Source: Micromonospora arida
GTDB lineage: Bacteria; Actinomycetota; Actinomycetes; Mycobacteriales; Micromonosporaceae
DNA length: 62,894 nt
Direction: 5' to 3'
Assembly (NCBI RefSeq): GCF_003857035.1
Contig: NZ_QGSY01000274.1
Coordinates: 1-62,894, forward strand
This document shows, in pieces, positions 1-9,422 of the stretch (the first letter of the stretch is position 1; each line of letters starts with the position of its first letter). The translations under genes were made by a program, and so were the position numbers. The notes under the pieces were generated by a model. The model did not search any database. It was given only the letters and a program-made list of their open reading frames with translations, and was not told the DNA's origin.

Positions 1-69
1 CCGGACCACCCCGATGACCACCGCGGCCACCACGCTGACCGCGACCAGCACCAGGCCGGTCCAGGCCAT
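1..69 (-). CDS. Partial membrane protein N-terminus (leaves window)
   Basis: Reading leftward from an ATG at position 69 gives an open frame to the window edge. It starts MAWTGLVLVAVSVV and continues as an uninterrupted hydrophobic stretch, as expected of a membrane helix or signal anchor. A purine-rich GGGGGGAG stretch lies just upstream on the minus strand and could be its ribosome binding site. Only 23 codons are visible, so no family can be named. Its 5' end overlaps the only upstream start codon of the plus-strand gene, so at least one of the two starts may be wrong. Confidence 0.4.
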   Translation of the reverse strand, partial: MAWTGLVLVAVSVVAAVVIGVVR

Positions 70-562
70 CCACTCCCCCCGTCGCAGCCACACGCCGCCG
101 GGGCACGGCCCCGGGTGGGGTGGCACGCCGGGGCGTTCGGTACCGCCGCCCACCGACGACCAGCGCCGGCCGCCGAAGCGGGTGGAGGCGGTTTCGGGTA
201 CGCCGTTCGGCGTCGTGCACCTGGACGTGGCACCGGTCACCTCCGGGCCGGCCATCGGGGCGTTGGTGGCGGGGATCGCGTCACTTCTGGTCTCACTTCT
301 GGTGATCTGCTTCGGAGTGGCCTTCAAGAACGACGGCGGGGCCTGGGCCTCCGGGGCGTTCGCCGCGCTGGGTGTGCTGGCCGGCGGGGCGGCGGTCGTC
401 ATCGGGCTGCTCGCCCGGAGGCAGATCCGGCGGCCGACCGCGCCCTCCGCGGTCCAGTTCACCGGCCGCGGGCTGGCGATGGCCGGGATCAGCTGCGGCG
501 CGGCGGGGGCACTGCTCAGCCTGCTGGGCCTGGGTCTTGCCCTGCTTCTCGCCCTGACGTGA
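14..562 (+). CDS. DUF4190-like small membrane protein
   Basis: This is a 182-residue protein if the ATG at 14 is used. The first 60 or so residues are Pro/Arg-rich and probably cytoplasmic. They are followed by a conserved-looking GTPFGVVHLDVAP segment and two or three hydrophobic helices (about residues 80-105, 113-135 and 155-180) with a short basic loop (ARRQIRRP) between the last two. That layout is typical of DUF4190-type proteins of unknown function in actinomycetes. The only other in-frame start is a GTG at 182, which would keep all the helices and avoid overlap with the divergent gene. It lies upstream of rpsL but is separated by 500 bp and a strong promoter. Confidence 0.6.
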   Translation: MTTAATTLTATSTRPVQAIHSPRRSHTPPGHGPGWGGTPGRSVPPPTDDQRRPPKRVEAVSGTPFGVVHLDVAPVTSGPAIGALVAGIASLLVSLLVICFGVAFKNDGGAWASGAFAALGVLAGGAAVVIGLLARRQIRRPTAPSAVQFTGRGLAMAGISCGAAGALLSLLGLGLALLLALT

Positions 563-748
563 GGGTCTTCGCCGACAGATCCGGCACCTGACGGGGGTTT
601 TCCGCGGAAGGCTTCCGGTCAGCCCGGGGGCGATGGGTGCTTCTGCGGGGAAGCCGGTACACTTGCATTCGTAGGTGCCCATCGCGGGCGACAGGGCAGG
701 ACGAGATCCGGCCGGCGGGTGTGAGACAGTCGCCGGGCCATTCCGTTT
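563..748. other. Intergenic segment upstream of the str promoter
   Basis: This is non-coding sequence between the DUF4190-like gene and the str promoter. I see no convincing gene, terminator or repeat in it. Confidence 0.4.
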
Positions 749-777
749 TGACCTGGGCGGTTGTGGTAGGTACTCTT
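749..777 (+). promoter_or_regulatory. Housekeeping-sigma promoter of the str operon
   Basis: TTGACC (749-754), a 17-bp spacer and TACTCT (772-777) match the vegetative actinobacterial promoter consensus. Transcription would start near 784, giving a leader of about 285 nt before rpsL. This is the best promoter match seen in the window. Confidence 0.75.
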
Positions 778-783
778 TCCTCT

Positions 784-1069
784 TGTGCCCGGGCATGCCC
801 GGGCAACTCGTGCGTGCGCTGTTTCCGCTTACGGGCGGCGGCACGACAAGCCAAAGATCCGGGGCGGGGCGACCCGCGCGCCGGTGACAAAACCCGGTAC
901 GAACGCGAGAGCTTCGCAACGGGACCGTGACGAGGGCGACACGCCCGACCGCGGGTGCCGGGGTCTCCGCAAGGCGACCCTGGTCGGAATGTAGGAGAGC
1001 CGGTCATCAGGCCGGCTAACGAGCAGACGGCGCGGCCGCGGATGCGGCCGAAGGGAGCGGAGAAACCCG
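784..1069 (+). promoter_or_regulatory. Long structured 5' leader of rpsL
   Basis: The leader holds a perfect 20-bp palindrome at its very start (786-805). A block at 937-955 (CGACACGCCCGACCGCGGG) is identical to one in the rpsJ leader. Two further hairpins follow: 998-1005 with 1010-1017 (loop ATCA, one wobble pair) and 1033-1039 with 1044-1050 (loop GGAT), the latter ending just before the rpsL ribosome binding site. Leaders like this often carry autoregulation or growth-rate control of ribosomal-protein operons; which mechanism applies here is inference. Confidence 0.55.
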
Positions 1070-1444
1070 GTGCCCACGATCCAGCAGCTGGTCCGAAAGG
1101 GCCGCCAGGCGAAGACGACCAAGACCAAGACCCCGGCGCTGAAGGGTTCCCCTCAGCGGCGCGGCGTGTGCACCCGCGTGTACACCACTACCCCGAAGAA
1201 GCCGAACTCGGCGCTGCGCAAGGTCGCTCGCGTGAAGCTCAGCAGCCAGATCGAGGTGACGGCCTACATCCCCGGCGTCGGTCACAACCTGCAGGAGCAC
1301 TCGATCGTGCTCGTTCGCGGTGGCCGGGTGAAGGACCTCCCCGGCGTGCGTTACAAGATCGTTCGCGGCTCGCTGGACACCCAGGGTGTCCGCAACCGCA
1401 AGCAGGCGCGCAGCCGTTACGGCGCCAAGAAGGAGAAGAGCTGA
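1070..1444 (+). CDS. rpsL: 30S ribosomal protein S12
   Basis: S12 sits in the 30S decoding centre and helps check codon-anticodon pairing. The protein is 124 residues, the usual length. The TPKKPNSALRK loop places Lys43, and GGRVKDLPGVRY places Lys88 with Asp89 next to it. Lys43 and Lys88 are the positions usually changed in streptomycin-resistant mutants, so this is the wild-type, streptomycin-sensitive form. Asp89 is the residue methylthiolated by RimO in bacteria that have it. The start is GTG, preceded by a purine-rich GGGAGCGGAG site. It is the first gene of the str operon, one base before rpsG. Confidence 0.97.
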   Translation: MPTIQQLVRKGRQAKTTKTKTPALKGSPQRRGVCTRVYTTTPKKPNSALRKVARVKLSSQIEVTAYIPGVGHNLQEHSIVLVRGGRVKDLPGVRYKIVRGSLDTQGVRNRKQARSRYGAKKEKS

Positions 1445-1445
1445 C

Positions 1446-1916
1446 ATGCCGCGTAAGGGACCCGCTCCGCGGCGGCCACTGGTCGCTGACCCGGTGTACA
1501 ACTCGCCGCTGGTCACCCAGCTGGTGAACAAGATCCTGCTCCGCGGCAAGCGTCAGCTCGCCGAGTCCATCGTGTACGCGGCCCTCGAGGGCTGCCGCGA
1601 GAAGTCCGGCACCGACCCGGTCGTCACCCTCAAGCGGGCGATGGACAACGTCAAGCCGACCCTCGAGGTGCGTAGCCGTCGTGTCGGTGGCGCCACCTAC
1701 CAGGTTCCGGTCGAGGTCCGCCCGACCCGGGCGACCACCCTGGGCCTGCGCTGGCTGGTCACGTACTCCCGCGCCCGTCGCGAGAAGACCATGGTCGAGC
1801 GGCTGATGAACGAGCTGCTGGACGCGAGCAACGGCCTCGGTGCCGCCGTCAAGCGGCGCGAGGACACGCACAAGATGGCCGAGTCGAACAAGGCCTTCGC
1901 GCACTACCGCTGGTAA
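1446..1916 (+). CDS. rpsG: 30S ribosomal protein S7
   Basis: S7 is a primary assembly protein that nucleates the head of the 30S subunit on the 3' domain of 16S rRNA and contacts the E-site tRNA. It is 156 residues from an ATG one base after the rpsL stop, so it is almost certainly translationally coupled to rpsL. The PRKGPAPRRPLVADPVY start and the VGGATYQVPVEVRP core are characteristic. The frame ends with AHYRW. In E. coli S7 represses its own operon by binding between rpsL and rpsG; the 1-bp spacing here leaves no room for such a site. Confidence 0.97.
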   Translation: MPRKGPAPRRPLVADPVYNSPLVTQLVNKILLRGKRQLAESIVYAALEGCREKSGTDPVVTLKRAMDNVKPTLEVRSRRVGGATYQVPVEVRPTRATTLGLRWLVTYSRARREKTMVERLMNELLDASNGLGAAVKRREDTHKMAESNKAFAHYRW

Positions 1917-1922
1917 CACCCT

Positions 1923-1950
1923 GGTTCCGGCGCCTCCGGGCGCCGGAACC
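1923..1950 (+). terminator. Intercistronic hairpin, C(UCCG)G loop, rpsG-fusA
   Basis: A perfect 12-bp GC-rich stem (1923-1934 with 1939-1950) is closed by the stable UCCG tetraloop, starting 7 bases after the rpsG stop. No U-tract follows, so it is more likely a processing or stability element than a full terminator. Confidence 0.6.
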
Positions 1951-1990
1951 GCCACCAGTTGAGTCGAGACGACGATAAGTAGGGATTGAA

Positions 1991-4087
<2,097 letters not shown>

Positions 4088-4111
4088 CGCTCTGAGCAGG
4101 TGATTCGTGGT

Positions 4112-4143
4112 TGGTCGCGGGAGGGTTCACCCGCCCGCGGCCA
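4112..4143 (+). terminator. Hairpin downstream of fusA
   Basis: A 10-bp stem (4112-4121 with 4134-4143, one G-U pair) surrounds a 12-nt loop. There is no U-tract. It may attenuate read-through from fusA into tuf or protect the fusA 3' end. Confidence 0.45.
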
Positions 4144-4173
4144 CCACGATCGGATCGCGTGAGACCGGGCCTG

Positions 4174-4224
4174 TAGGCTTCATCGCCGCAGAACCCACAA
4201 AGGCTCTCCGGCCGTAAGGCCGGA
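4174..4224 (+). promoter_or_regulatory. Possible tuf promoter -10 and leader hairpin
   Basis: TAGGCT at 4174-4179 fits the -10 pattern, but no good -35 lies 16-19 bp upstream, so this is tentative. A perfect 7-bp stem capped by a GUAA (GNRA-type) tetraloop follows at 4207-4224. A separate tuf promoter would be expected because EF-Tu is needed in excess of EF-G. Confidence 0.35.
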
Positions 4225-4299
4225 AAGGCTGTCGACAGAGTCCTAAGCGCCGACCGGCGCGCCGGGCGTACGAACCAAGAAGTCCACAGGAGGACACCA

Positions 4300-5493
4300 G
4301 TGGCGAAGGCTAAGTTCGAGCGGACTAAGCCGCACGTCAACATCGGCACCATTGGTCACATCGACCACGGTAAGACGACGCTGACGGCGGCCATCACCAA
4401 GGTCCTGCACGACCAGTACCCGGACCTGAACCCCTACACGCCGTTCGACGAGATCGACAAGGCGCCGGAGGAGAAGGCCCGCGGCATCACGATCTCGATC
4501 GCGCACGTCGAGTACCAGACCGAGTCGCGGCACTACGCGCACGTCGACTGCCCCGGGCACGCCGACTACATCAAGAACATGATCACCGGTGCCGCGCAGA
4601 TGGACGGCGCGATCCTGGTGGTCGCGGCGACTGACGGCCCGATGCCGCAGACCCGCGAGCACGTGCTGCTGGCCCGTCAGGTCGGTGTGCCGTACATCGT
4701 CGTGGCGCTCAACAAGAGCGACATGGTCGATGACGAGGAGCTCCTGGAGCTCGTCGAGCTCGAGGTCCGTGAGCTGCTCTCCTCGCAGGAGTACCCGGGT
4801 GACGACCTGCCGGTCGTTCGGGTTTCGGCGCTGAAGGCCCTCGAGGGTGACCCCGAGTGGACCGGCAAGCTGCTGGACCTGATGACCGCTGTCGACACCT
4901 CGATCCCGCAGCCGGAGCGCGAGGTCGACAAGCCGTTCCTGATGCCGGTTGAGGACGTCTTCACGATCACCGGTCGTGGCACCGTCGTCACCGGTCGCGT
5001 GGAGCGCGGCGTTCTCCTGCCGAACGAGGATGTTGAGCTCGTCGGTATCAAGGAGAAGAGCTTCAAGACCAAGGTCACCGCGATCGAGATGTTCCGGAAG
5101 ACCCTGGACGACGCCCGCGCAGGCGAGAACGTCGGCCTGCTGCTGCGTGGTACCAAGCGCGACGAGGTCGAGCGCGGCATGGTCGTCGTGAAGCCGGGCT
5201 CGAACACCCCGCACACGGAGTTCGAGGCGACGGTCTACATCCTCTCCAAGGAGGAGGGTGGCCGTCACACCCCGTTCTTCCAGAACTACCGCCCGCAGTT
5301 CTACTTCCGGACCACGGACGTCACCGGTGTCGTCACCCTCCCCGAGGGCACCGAGATGGTCATGCCGGGTGACAACACGTCCATGTCGGTGAAGCTGATC
5401 CAGCCCATCGCCATGGAGGAGAACCTCAAGTTCGCGATCCGCGAGGGTGGCCGCACCGTCGGCGCCGGGTTCGTCACCAAGATTAACAAGTGA
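4300..5493 (+). CDS. tuf: Elongation factor Tu
   Basis: EF-Tu is the GTPase that delivers aminoacyl-tRNA to the ribosomal A site. It is 397 residues, the standard length. G1 is GHIDHGKTT, the switch I region RGITISIAHVEY is present, G3 is DCPGH and G4 is NKSD. The three-domain architecture is complete, ending GAGFVTKINK. The GTG start follows a strong ribosome binding site (ACAGGAGGA, 4287-4295). It is the last gene of the str cluster and is followed by a separate promoter for rpsJ. Whether a second tuf copy exists elsewhere cannot be seen. Confidence 0.97.
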   Translation: MAKAKFERTKPHVNIGTIGHIDHGKTTLTAAITKVLHDQYPDLNPYTPFDEIDKAPEEKARGITISIAHVEYQTESRHYAHVDCPGHADYIKNMITGAAQMDGAILVVAATDGPMPQTREHVLLARQVGVPYIVVALNKSDMVDDEELLELVELEVRELLSSQEYPGDDLPVVRVSALKALEGDPEWTGKLLDLMTAVDTSIPQPEREVDKPFLMPVEDVFTITGRGTVVTGRVERGVLLPNEDVELVGIKEKSFKTKVTAIEMFRKTLDDARAGENVGLLLRGTKRDEVERGMVVVKPGSNTPHTEFEATVYILSKEEGGRHTPFFQNYRPQFYFRTTDVTGVVTLPEGTEMVMPGDNTSMSVKLIQPIAMEENLKFAIREGGRTVGAGFVTKINK

Positions 5494-5509
5494 GCTAGGT
5501 AACCCCGAT

Positions 5510-5538
5510 TAGACCCGCCGCCGGTCGTGCGGCATACT
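5510..5538 (+). promoter_or_regulatory. Promoter of the S10 operon
   Basis: TAGACC (5510-5515), a 17-bp spacer and CATACT (5533-5538) make a reasonable vegetative promoter, with a start near 5545 and a leader of about 300 nt before rpsJ. Confidence 0.55.
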
Positions 5539-5544
5539 AGTCAG

Positions 5545-5843
5545 GTTGCGTAACGACAGTTCGTCGCCTGTGTTCGGCTTTCGCTGAACCTCCGGGTGGC
5601 GAGGCAGTCGAGCGTAGGGTGGTTGGCGGCCCAGTCGCCAACCACCCTCGCACGGCGTTCAGGTCGCGGTAATGCGATCGGCGCCTTGACCCCCCGTGCG
5701 GTCAGCACCACTCCGGTACCTAGGGGCGGAGCTCGGCCCGAGGGCGCGACACGCCCGACCGCGGGGGTCGGCGAAGTGGGCCTGTACCAGCCGGTACAGG
5801 CGCCCGCAACACAGCGGCATCGAGAGAAGGAACAGAAGCCACC
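5545..5843 (+). promoter_or_regulatory. Long structured 5' leader of rpsJ
   Basis: This 300-nt leader contains the 19-nt block CGACACGCCCGACCGCGGG at 5747-5765, identical to the one in the rpsL leader. The sequence upstream of it is also similar (CGAGGGCG in both). Here the block forms a short stem (5755-5760 with 5766-5771). A perfect 8-bp hairpin with loop AGCC (5781-5788 with 5793-5800) follows, 43 nt before the start codon. In E. coli the S10 leader is the L4 autoregulation site; this leader looks unrelated in sequence, so any regulation by a ribosomal protein is inference. Confidence 0.55.
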
Positions 5844-6152
5844 ATGGCGGGACAGAAGATCCGCATCCGGCTCAAGGCCTATGACCACGAGGTCGTCGAC
5901 TCCTCGGCTCGGAAGATCGTCGAGACGGTGACGCGCACCGGGGCGCAGGTCGCGGGCCCGGTGCCGCTGCCCACGGAGATCAACCGTTTCTGCGTTATCC
6001 GCTCGCCGCACAAGTACAAGGACTCGCGCGAGCACTTCGAGATGCGCACTCACAAGCGGCTGATCGACATCATCGACCCGACCCCGAAGACGGTCGACTC
6101 GCTCATGCGCCTCGACCTGCCGGCTGGCGTCGACATCGAGATCAAGCTGTAG
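5844..6152 (+). CDS. rpsJ: 30S ribosomal protein S10 / NusE
   Basis: S10 is a protein of the 30S head and, as NusE, a partner of NusB/NusG in antitermination and transcription-translation coupling. It is 102 residues from ATG with an upstream AGAAGGAACAG site. The [14 protein letters not shown] beginning and the [16 protein letters not shown] segment are diagnostic. It is the first gene of the S10 operon, which runs without large gaps to rpsQ. Confidence 0.97.
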
Positions 6153-6163
6153 GGACCGGACAA

Positions 6164-6829
6164 ATGGACAGGCAAGTCAAGGGGATCCTGGGCGCCAAGC
6201 TCGGCATGACCCAGGTCTGGGAGAACAACCGTGTTGTTCCCGTGACCGTGGTCGAGGCCGGCCCGTGCGTCATCAGCCAGGTTCGTAGCGCCGAGAAGGA
6301 CGGTTACTCCGCGGTCCAGCTCGCGTACGGCACCATCGACCCGCGCAAGGTCAAGAAGCCGATCAGCGGGCACTACGCCAAGGCGGACGTGGCGCCGCGC
6401 CGGCACATCGTCGAGCTGCGCACCACGGACGCTGGGGAATACTCGCTCGGCCAGGAAGTCACGGTCGAGGAGTTCCCGGCCGGCGTCACCATCGACGTCA
6501 CCGGCAAGACCAAGGGCAAGGGCTACGCCGGCCCGATGAAGCGGCACGGCTTCCACGGCCTGGGCGCCGGGCACGGCGTCGAGCGCAAGCACCGCTCGCC
6601 CGGCTCCATCGGCGCCTGCGCCACTCCGGGTCGTGTCTTCAAGGGCACCCGGATGGCCGGTCGTATGGGTGGCGTGCGGTACACCGTGCAGAACCTCACC
6701 GTCCAGGCGGTCGACACCGAGAACAACCTGCTGCTCGTCCGGGGTGCCATTCCTGGTCCCAAGGGCGCGCTCGTTCTGGTCCGTACCGCGGCCAAGAGCA
6801 AGGTGAAGAAGGGCGGTGCGGCCAAGTGA
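6164..6829 (+). CDS. rplC: 50S ribosomal protein L3
   Basis: L3 is one of the first proteins to assemble on 23S rRNA, and its loop reaches the peptidyl transferase centre. The protein is 221 residues. The start KGILGAKLGMTQVW and the central GACATPGRVFKGTRMAG loop match the family. The 3' end overlaps the rplD start by four bases (GTGA), so the two are translationally coupled. It starts 11 bp after rpsJ. Confidence 0.97.
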   Translation: MDRQVKGILGAKLGMTQVWENNRVVPVTVVEAGPCVISQVRSAEKDGYSAVQLAYGTIDPRKVKKPISGHYAKADVAPRRHIVELRTTDAGEYSLGQEVTVEEFPAGVTIDVTGKTKGKGYAGPMKRHGFHGLGAGHGVERKHRSPGSIGACATPGRVFKGTRMAGRMGGVRYTVQNLTVQAVDTENNLLLVRGAIPGPKGALVLVRTAAKSKVKKGGAAK

Positions 6830-7476
6830 CCACCGTTGACGTGCGCACCGTCGAAGGCACCACCAGCGGCTCCGTGGAGCTGCCGGAGGACATCTTCGAC
6901 GTGCAGGCCAACGTCGCGCTGATGCACCAGGTCGTGGTGGCCCAGCTCGCGGCGGCCCGACAGGGCACGCACAAGGCCAAGACCCGCGGCGAGGTCGCCG
7001 GTGGCGGCAAGAAGCCGTACAAGCAGAAGGGCACCGGTCGCGCCCGGCAGGGCTCGATCCGCGCGCCGCAGTTCGCCGGCGGTGGCGTCGTGCACGGTCC
7101 CGTGCCGCGCGACTACAGCCAGCGGACCCCGAAGAAGATGAAGGCCGCCGCTCTGCGGGGTGCCCTCTCCGACCGGGCCCGCGCCGGGCAGGTGCACGTC
7201 GTCGAGGCGTTCGTCTCGGGCGAGAAGCCGTCGACCAAGGCGGCCCTGGCCACGCTGACCAAGCTCACCGAGGCCCGTCGGGTCCTGGTCGTGCTGAGCA
7301 GCACCGACGAGCTGAACTGGGTGTCGCTGCGCAACGAGCCGCGGGTGCACCTGATCGAGTCCGGCCAGCTGAACACGTACGACGTGCTCGTGGCCGACGA
7401 CGTGGTCTTCACCAAGGACGCCCTGGACGAGTTCCTGGGCGTGCCCGCCGAGACCACCGAGGAGGGTGGCAAGTGA
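6826..7476 (+). CDS. rplD: 50S ribosomal protein L4
   Basis: L4 binds domain I of 23S rRNA and sends a long loop into the peptide exit tunnel next to L22. It is 216 residues. The tunnel loop is the basic stretch GGGKKPYKQKGTGRARQGS. The start is a GTG that overlaps the rplC stop; the stop overlaps the GTG of rplW. In E. coli L4 is also the autorepressor of its operon. Confidence 0.96.
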   Translation: MTTVDVRTVEGTTSGSVELPEDIFDVQANVALMHQVVVAQLAAARQGTHKAKTRGEVAGGGKKPYKQKGTGRARQGSIRAPQFAGGGVVHGPVPRDYSQRTPKKMKAAALRGALSDRARAGQVHVVEAFVSGEKPSTKAALATLTKLTEARRVLVVLSSTDELNWVSLRNEPRVHLIESGQLNTYDVLVADDVVFTKDALDEFLGVPAETTEEGGK

Positions 7477-7775
7477 GCACGATCGCCGACCCGCGCGACA
7501 TCATCGTGGCGCCGGTCGTCTCGGAGAAGAGCTACAGCGAGCTGAACCGGAACTGGTACACCTTCCTGGTGCACCCGGACGCGAACAAGACCGAGATCAA
7601 GATCGCTATCCAGCAGATCTTCAACGTCCGCGTCCTGACGGTCAACACGCTCAACCGCCAGGGTAAGCGCAAGCGCACCAAGACCGGCTTCGGTCAGCGC
7701 AAGGCGACCAAGCGGGCGATCGTGAAGCTGGCTGACGGTGACCGCATCGAGGCCTTCGGCGGCCCGGTCAGCTGA
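7473..7775 (+). CDS. rplW: 50S ribosomal protein L23
   Basis: L23 lies at the mouth of the exit tunnel and is the docking site for trigger factor and the signal recognition particle. It is 100 residues, with the expected IIVAPVVSEKSY start containing the conserved VSEKS motif and the basic KRKRTKTGFGQRKATKRA loop. The GTG start overlaps the end of rplD by four bases. Confidence 0.96.
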   Translation: MSTIADPRDIIVAPVVSEKSYSELNRNWYTFLVHPDANKTEIKIAIQQIFNVRVLTVNTLNRQGKRKRTKTGFGQRKATKRAIVKLADGDRIEAFGGPVS

Positions 7776-7787
7776 GGGGTGTAGACA

Positions 7788-8627
7788 ATGGCTATCCGTA
7801 AGTACAAGCCGACGACGCCGGGCCGACGTGGCTCGAGTGTCGCTGACTTCGCCGAGATCACCCGGTCCACGCCGGAAAAGTCGCTGCTGGCTCCGTTGCC
7901 GAAGAAGGGCGGGCGTAACGCCCACGGCCGGATCACCACGCGGCACCACGGTGGCGGTCACAAGCGTCAGTACCGTCTGATCGACTTCAAGCGGGTCGAC
8001 AAGGACGGCGTGCCGGCGAAGGTCGCTCACATCGAGTACGACCCGAACCGCACGGCGCGCATCGCGCTGCTGCACTACGCCGACGGCGAGAAGCGGTACA
8101 TCCTCGCGCCGAAGGACATGAAGCAGGGCGACCGCGTCGAGTCCGGTCCGGGCGCCGACATCAAGCCGGGTAACAACCTGCCGCTGCGCAACATCCCGGT
8201 CGGTACCACGATCCACAACGTGGAGCTCCGTCCGGGCGGCGGGGCCAAGCTGGCCCGTTCCGCAGGCGTCGGCATCCAGCTGCTCGGCCGCGAGGGCGCG
8301 TACGCGACCCTGCGTATGCCGTCCGGCGAGATCCGGCGGGTGGACGTGCGCTGCCGCGCCAGCGTCGGCGAGATCGGCAACGCCGACCAGTCGAACATCA
8401 ACTGGGGTAAGGCCGGCCGGATGCGGTGGAAGGGCAAGCGCCCGACCGTCCGTGGTGTCGCCATGAACCCGGTCGACCACCCGCACGGTGGTGGTGAGGG
8501 TAAGACCTCCGGTGGTCGCCACCCGGTCAACCCGCAGGGTAAGCCCGAGGGCCGCACCCGCCGTAAGGGCCAGCCGAGTGACCGGCTGATCGTCCGCCGC
8601 CGCTACGCCACGCGTAAGCGCGGCTGA
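7788..8627 (+). CDS. rplB: 50S ribosomal protein L2
   Basis: L2 is the largest and among the most conserved 50S proteins; it is needed for subunit association and peptidyl transferase activity. It is 279 residues. The AIRKYKPTTPGRRGSS start and the MNPVDHPHGGGEGKTSGG motif, which carries the essential histidine, are both present. It is closed by the basic RRRYATRKRG tail. It follows rplW by 12 bp. Confidence 0.97.
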   Translation: MAIRKYKPTTPGRRGSSVADFAEITRSTPEKSLLAPLPKKGGRNAHGRITTRHHGGGHKRQYRLIDFKRVDKDGVPAKVAHIEYDPNRTARIALLHYADGEKRYILAPKDMKQGDRVESGPGADIKPGNNLPLRNIPVGTTIHNVELRPGGGAKLARSAGVGIQLLGREGAYATLRMPSGEIRRVDVRCRASVGEIGNADQSNINWGKAGRMRWKGKRPTVRGVAMNPVDHPHGGGEGKTSGGRHPVNPQGKPEGRTRRKGQPSDRLIVRRRYATRKRG

Positions 8628-8639
8628 GGGAGATAAGAC

Positions 8640-8921
8640 ATGCCTCGCAGCCTGAAGAAGGGCCCGTTCGTAGACGACCACCTGCTCAAGAAGGTGGAAG
8701 TTCAGAACGACAAGGGCTCCAAGAACGTGATCAAGACCTGGTCGCGGCGCTCGACGATCATCCCCGAGATGCTGGGGCACACGATCGCCGTGCACGACGG
8801 ACGCAAGCACGTCCCGGTGTTCGTGACCGAGGCGATGGTCGGGCACAAGCTCGGCGAGTTCGCGCTGACCCGCACGTTCAAGGGTCACGAGAAGGACGAC
8901 CGGAAGAGCCGTCGGCGCTGA
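8640..8921 (+). CDS. rpsS: 30S ribosomal protein S19
   Basis: S19 forms part of the 30S head with S13 and contacts the A-site tRNA and the 50S subunit. It is 93 residues. The family motifs MPRSLKKGPFVDDHLLKK and SRRSTIIPEMLGHTIAVH are complete. It is 12 bp from rplB, preceded by a GAGGGAG ribosome binding site. Confidence 0.97.
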   Translation: MPRSLKKGPFVDDHLLKKVEVQNDKGSKNVIKTWSRRSTIIPEMLGHTIAVHDGRKHVPVFVTEAMVGHKLGEFALTRTFKGHEKDDRKSRRR

Positions 8922-8963
8922 CGCCGCCAGGCATACGGATAGAGGGAACAAGGGGTTACAGCG

Positions 8964-9422
8964 ATGCCAGGAAAGGGCGACGCTCCGGTGCTTCCGGGCG
9001 CGCGGGCGGTTGCGCGGCACGTGCGCATCTCGCCGATGAAGGCGCGCCGGGTGGTCAACCTCGTCCGCGGCCTGCCCGCGAAGGAGGCGCTCACGGTGCT
9101 GCAGTTCGCGCCGCAGGCTGCGAGCGAGCAGGTGTACAAGGTGCTCGCTAGCGCGATCGCCAACGCGGAGAACAACGAGCGGCTGGACCCCGACGCGCTG
9201 CTCGTCAGCGAGGCCTTCGTGGACGAGGGCCCGACGATGAAGCGGTTCCAGCCGCGGGCGCAGGGTCGGGCGTACCGAATCCGCAAGCGCACCTGCCACA
9301 TCACTGTGGCGGTCGAAGCGGTCGCGCCGGCAGCGCCGAGGAAGGCCGCGGCGAAGAAGGCCGCCCCGGCCACGGAGGCCGCACCGGCCGAAGCGCAGAG
9401 CAAGACGGAGGACGCCGAGTAA
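8964..9422 (+). CDS. rplV: 50S ribosomal protein L22 with Ala-rich tail
   Basis: L22 binds several 23S rRNA domains, and its hairpin lines the exit tunnel opposite L4. It is 152 residues, about 40 longer than the E. coli protein. The core runs from ARHVRISPMKARRVV to the tunnel hairpin (AQGRAYRIRKRTCHI). It is followed by an Ala/Lys/Glu-rich tail (about residues 120-152). Such tails are common in actinobacterial L22; their function is unknown. The stop codon overlaps the rpsC start as TAATG. Confidence 0.96.
   Translation: MPGKGDAPVLPGARAVARHVRISPMKARRVVNLVRGLPAKEALTVLQFAPQAASEQVYKVLASAIANAENNERLDPDALLVSEAFVDEGPTMKRFQPRAQGRAYRIRKRTCHITVAVEAVAPAAPRKAAAKKAAPATEAAPAEAQSKTEDAE

Noticed and set aside
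5494..5843. Possible small gene in the rpsJ leader
   Set aside because: An open frame of about 110 codons exists at 5596-5931, but it runs into rpsJ in another frame, has no ribosome binding site and has Arg/Pro-rich composition; the region is better read as a structured leader.
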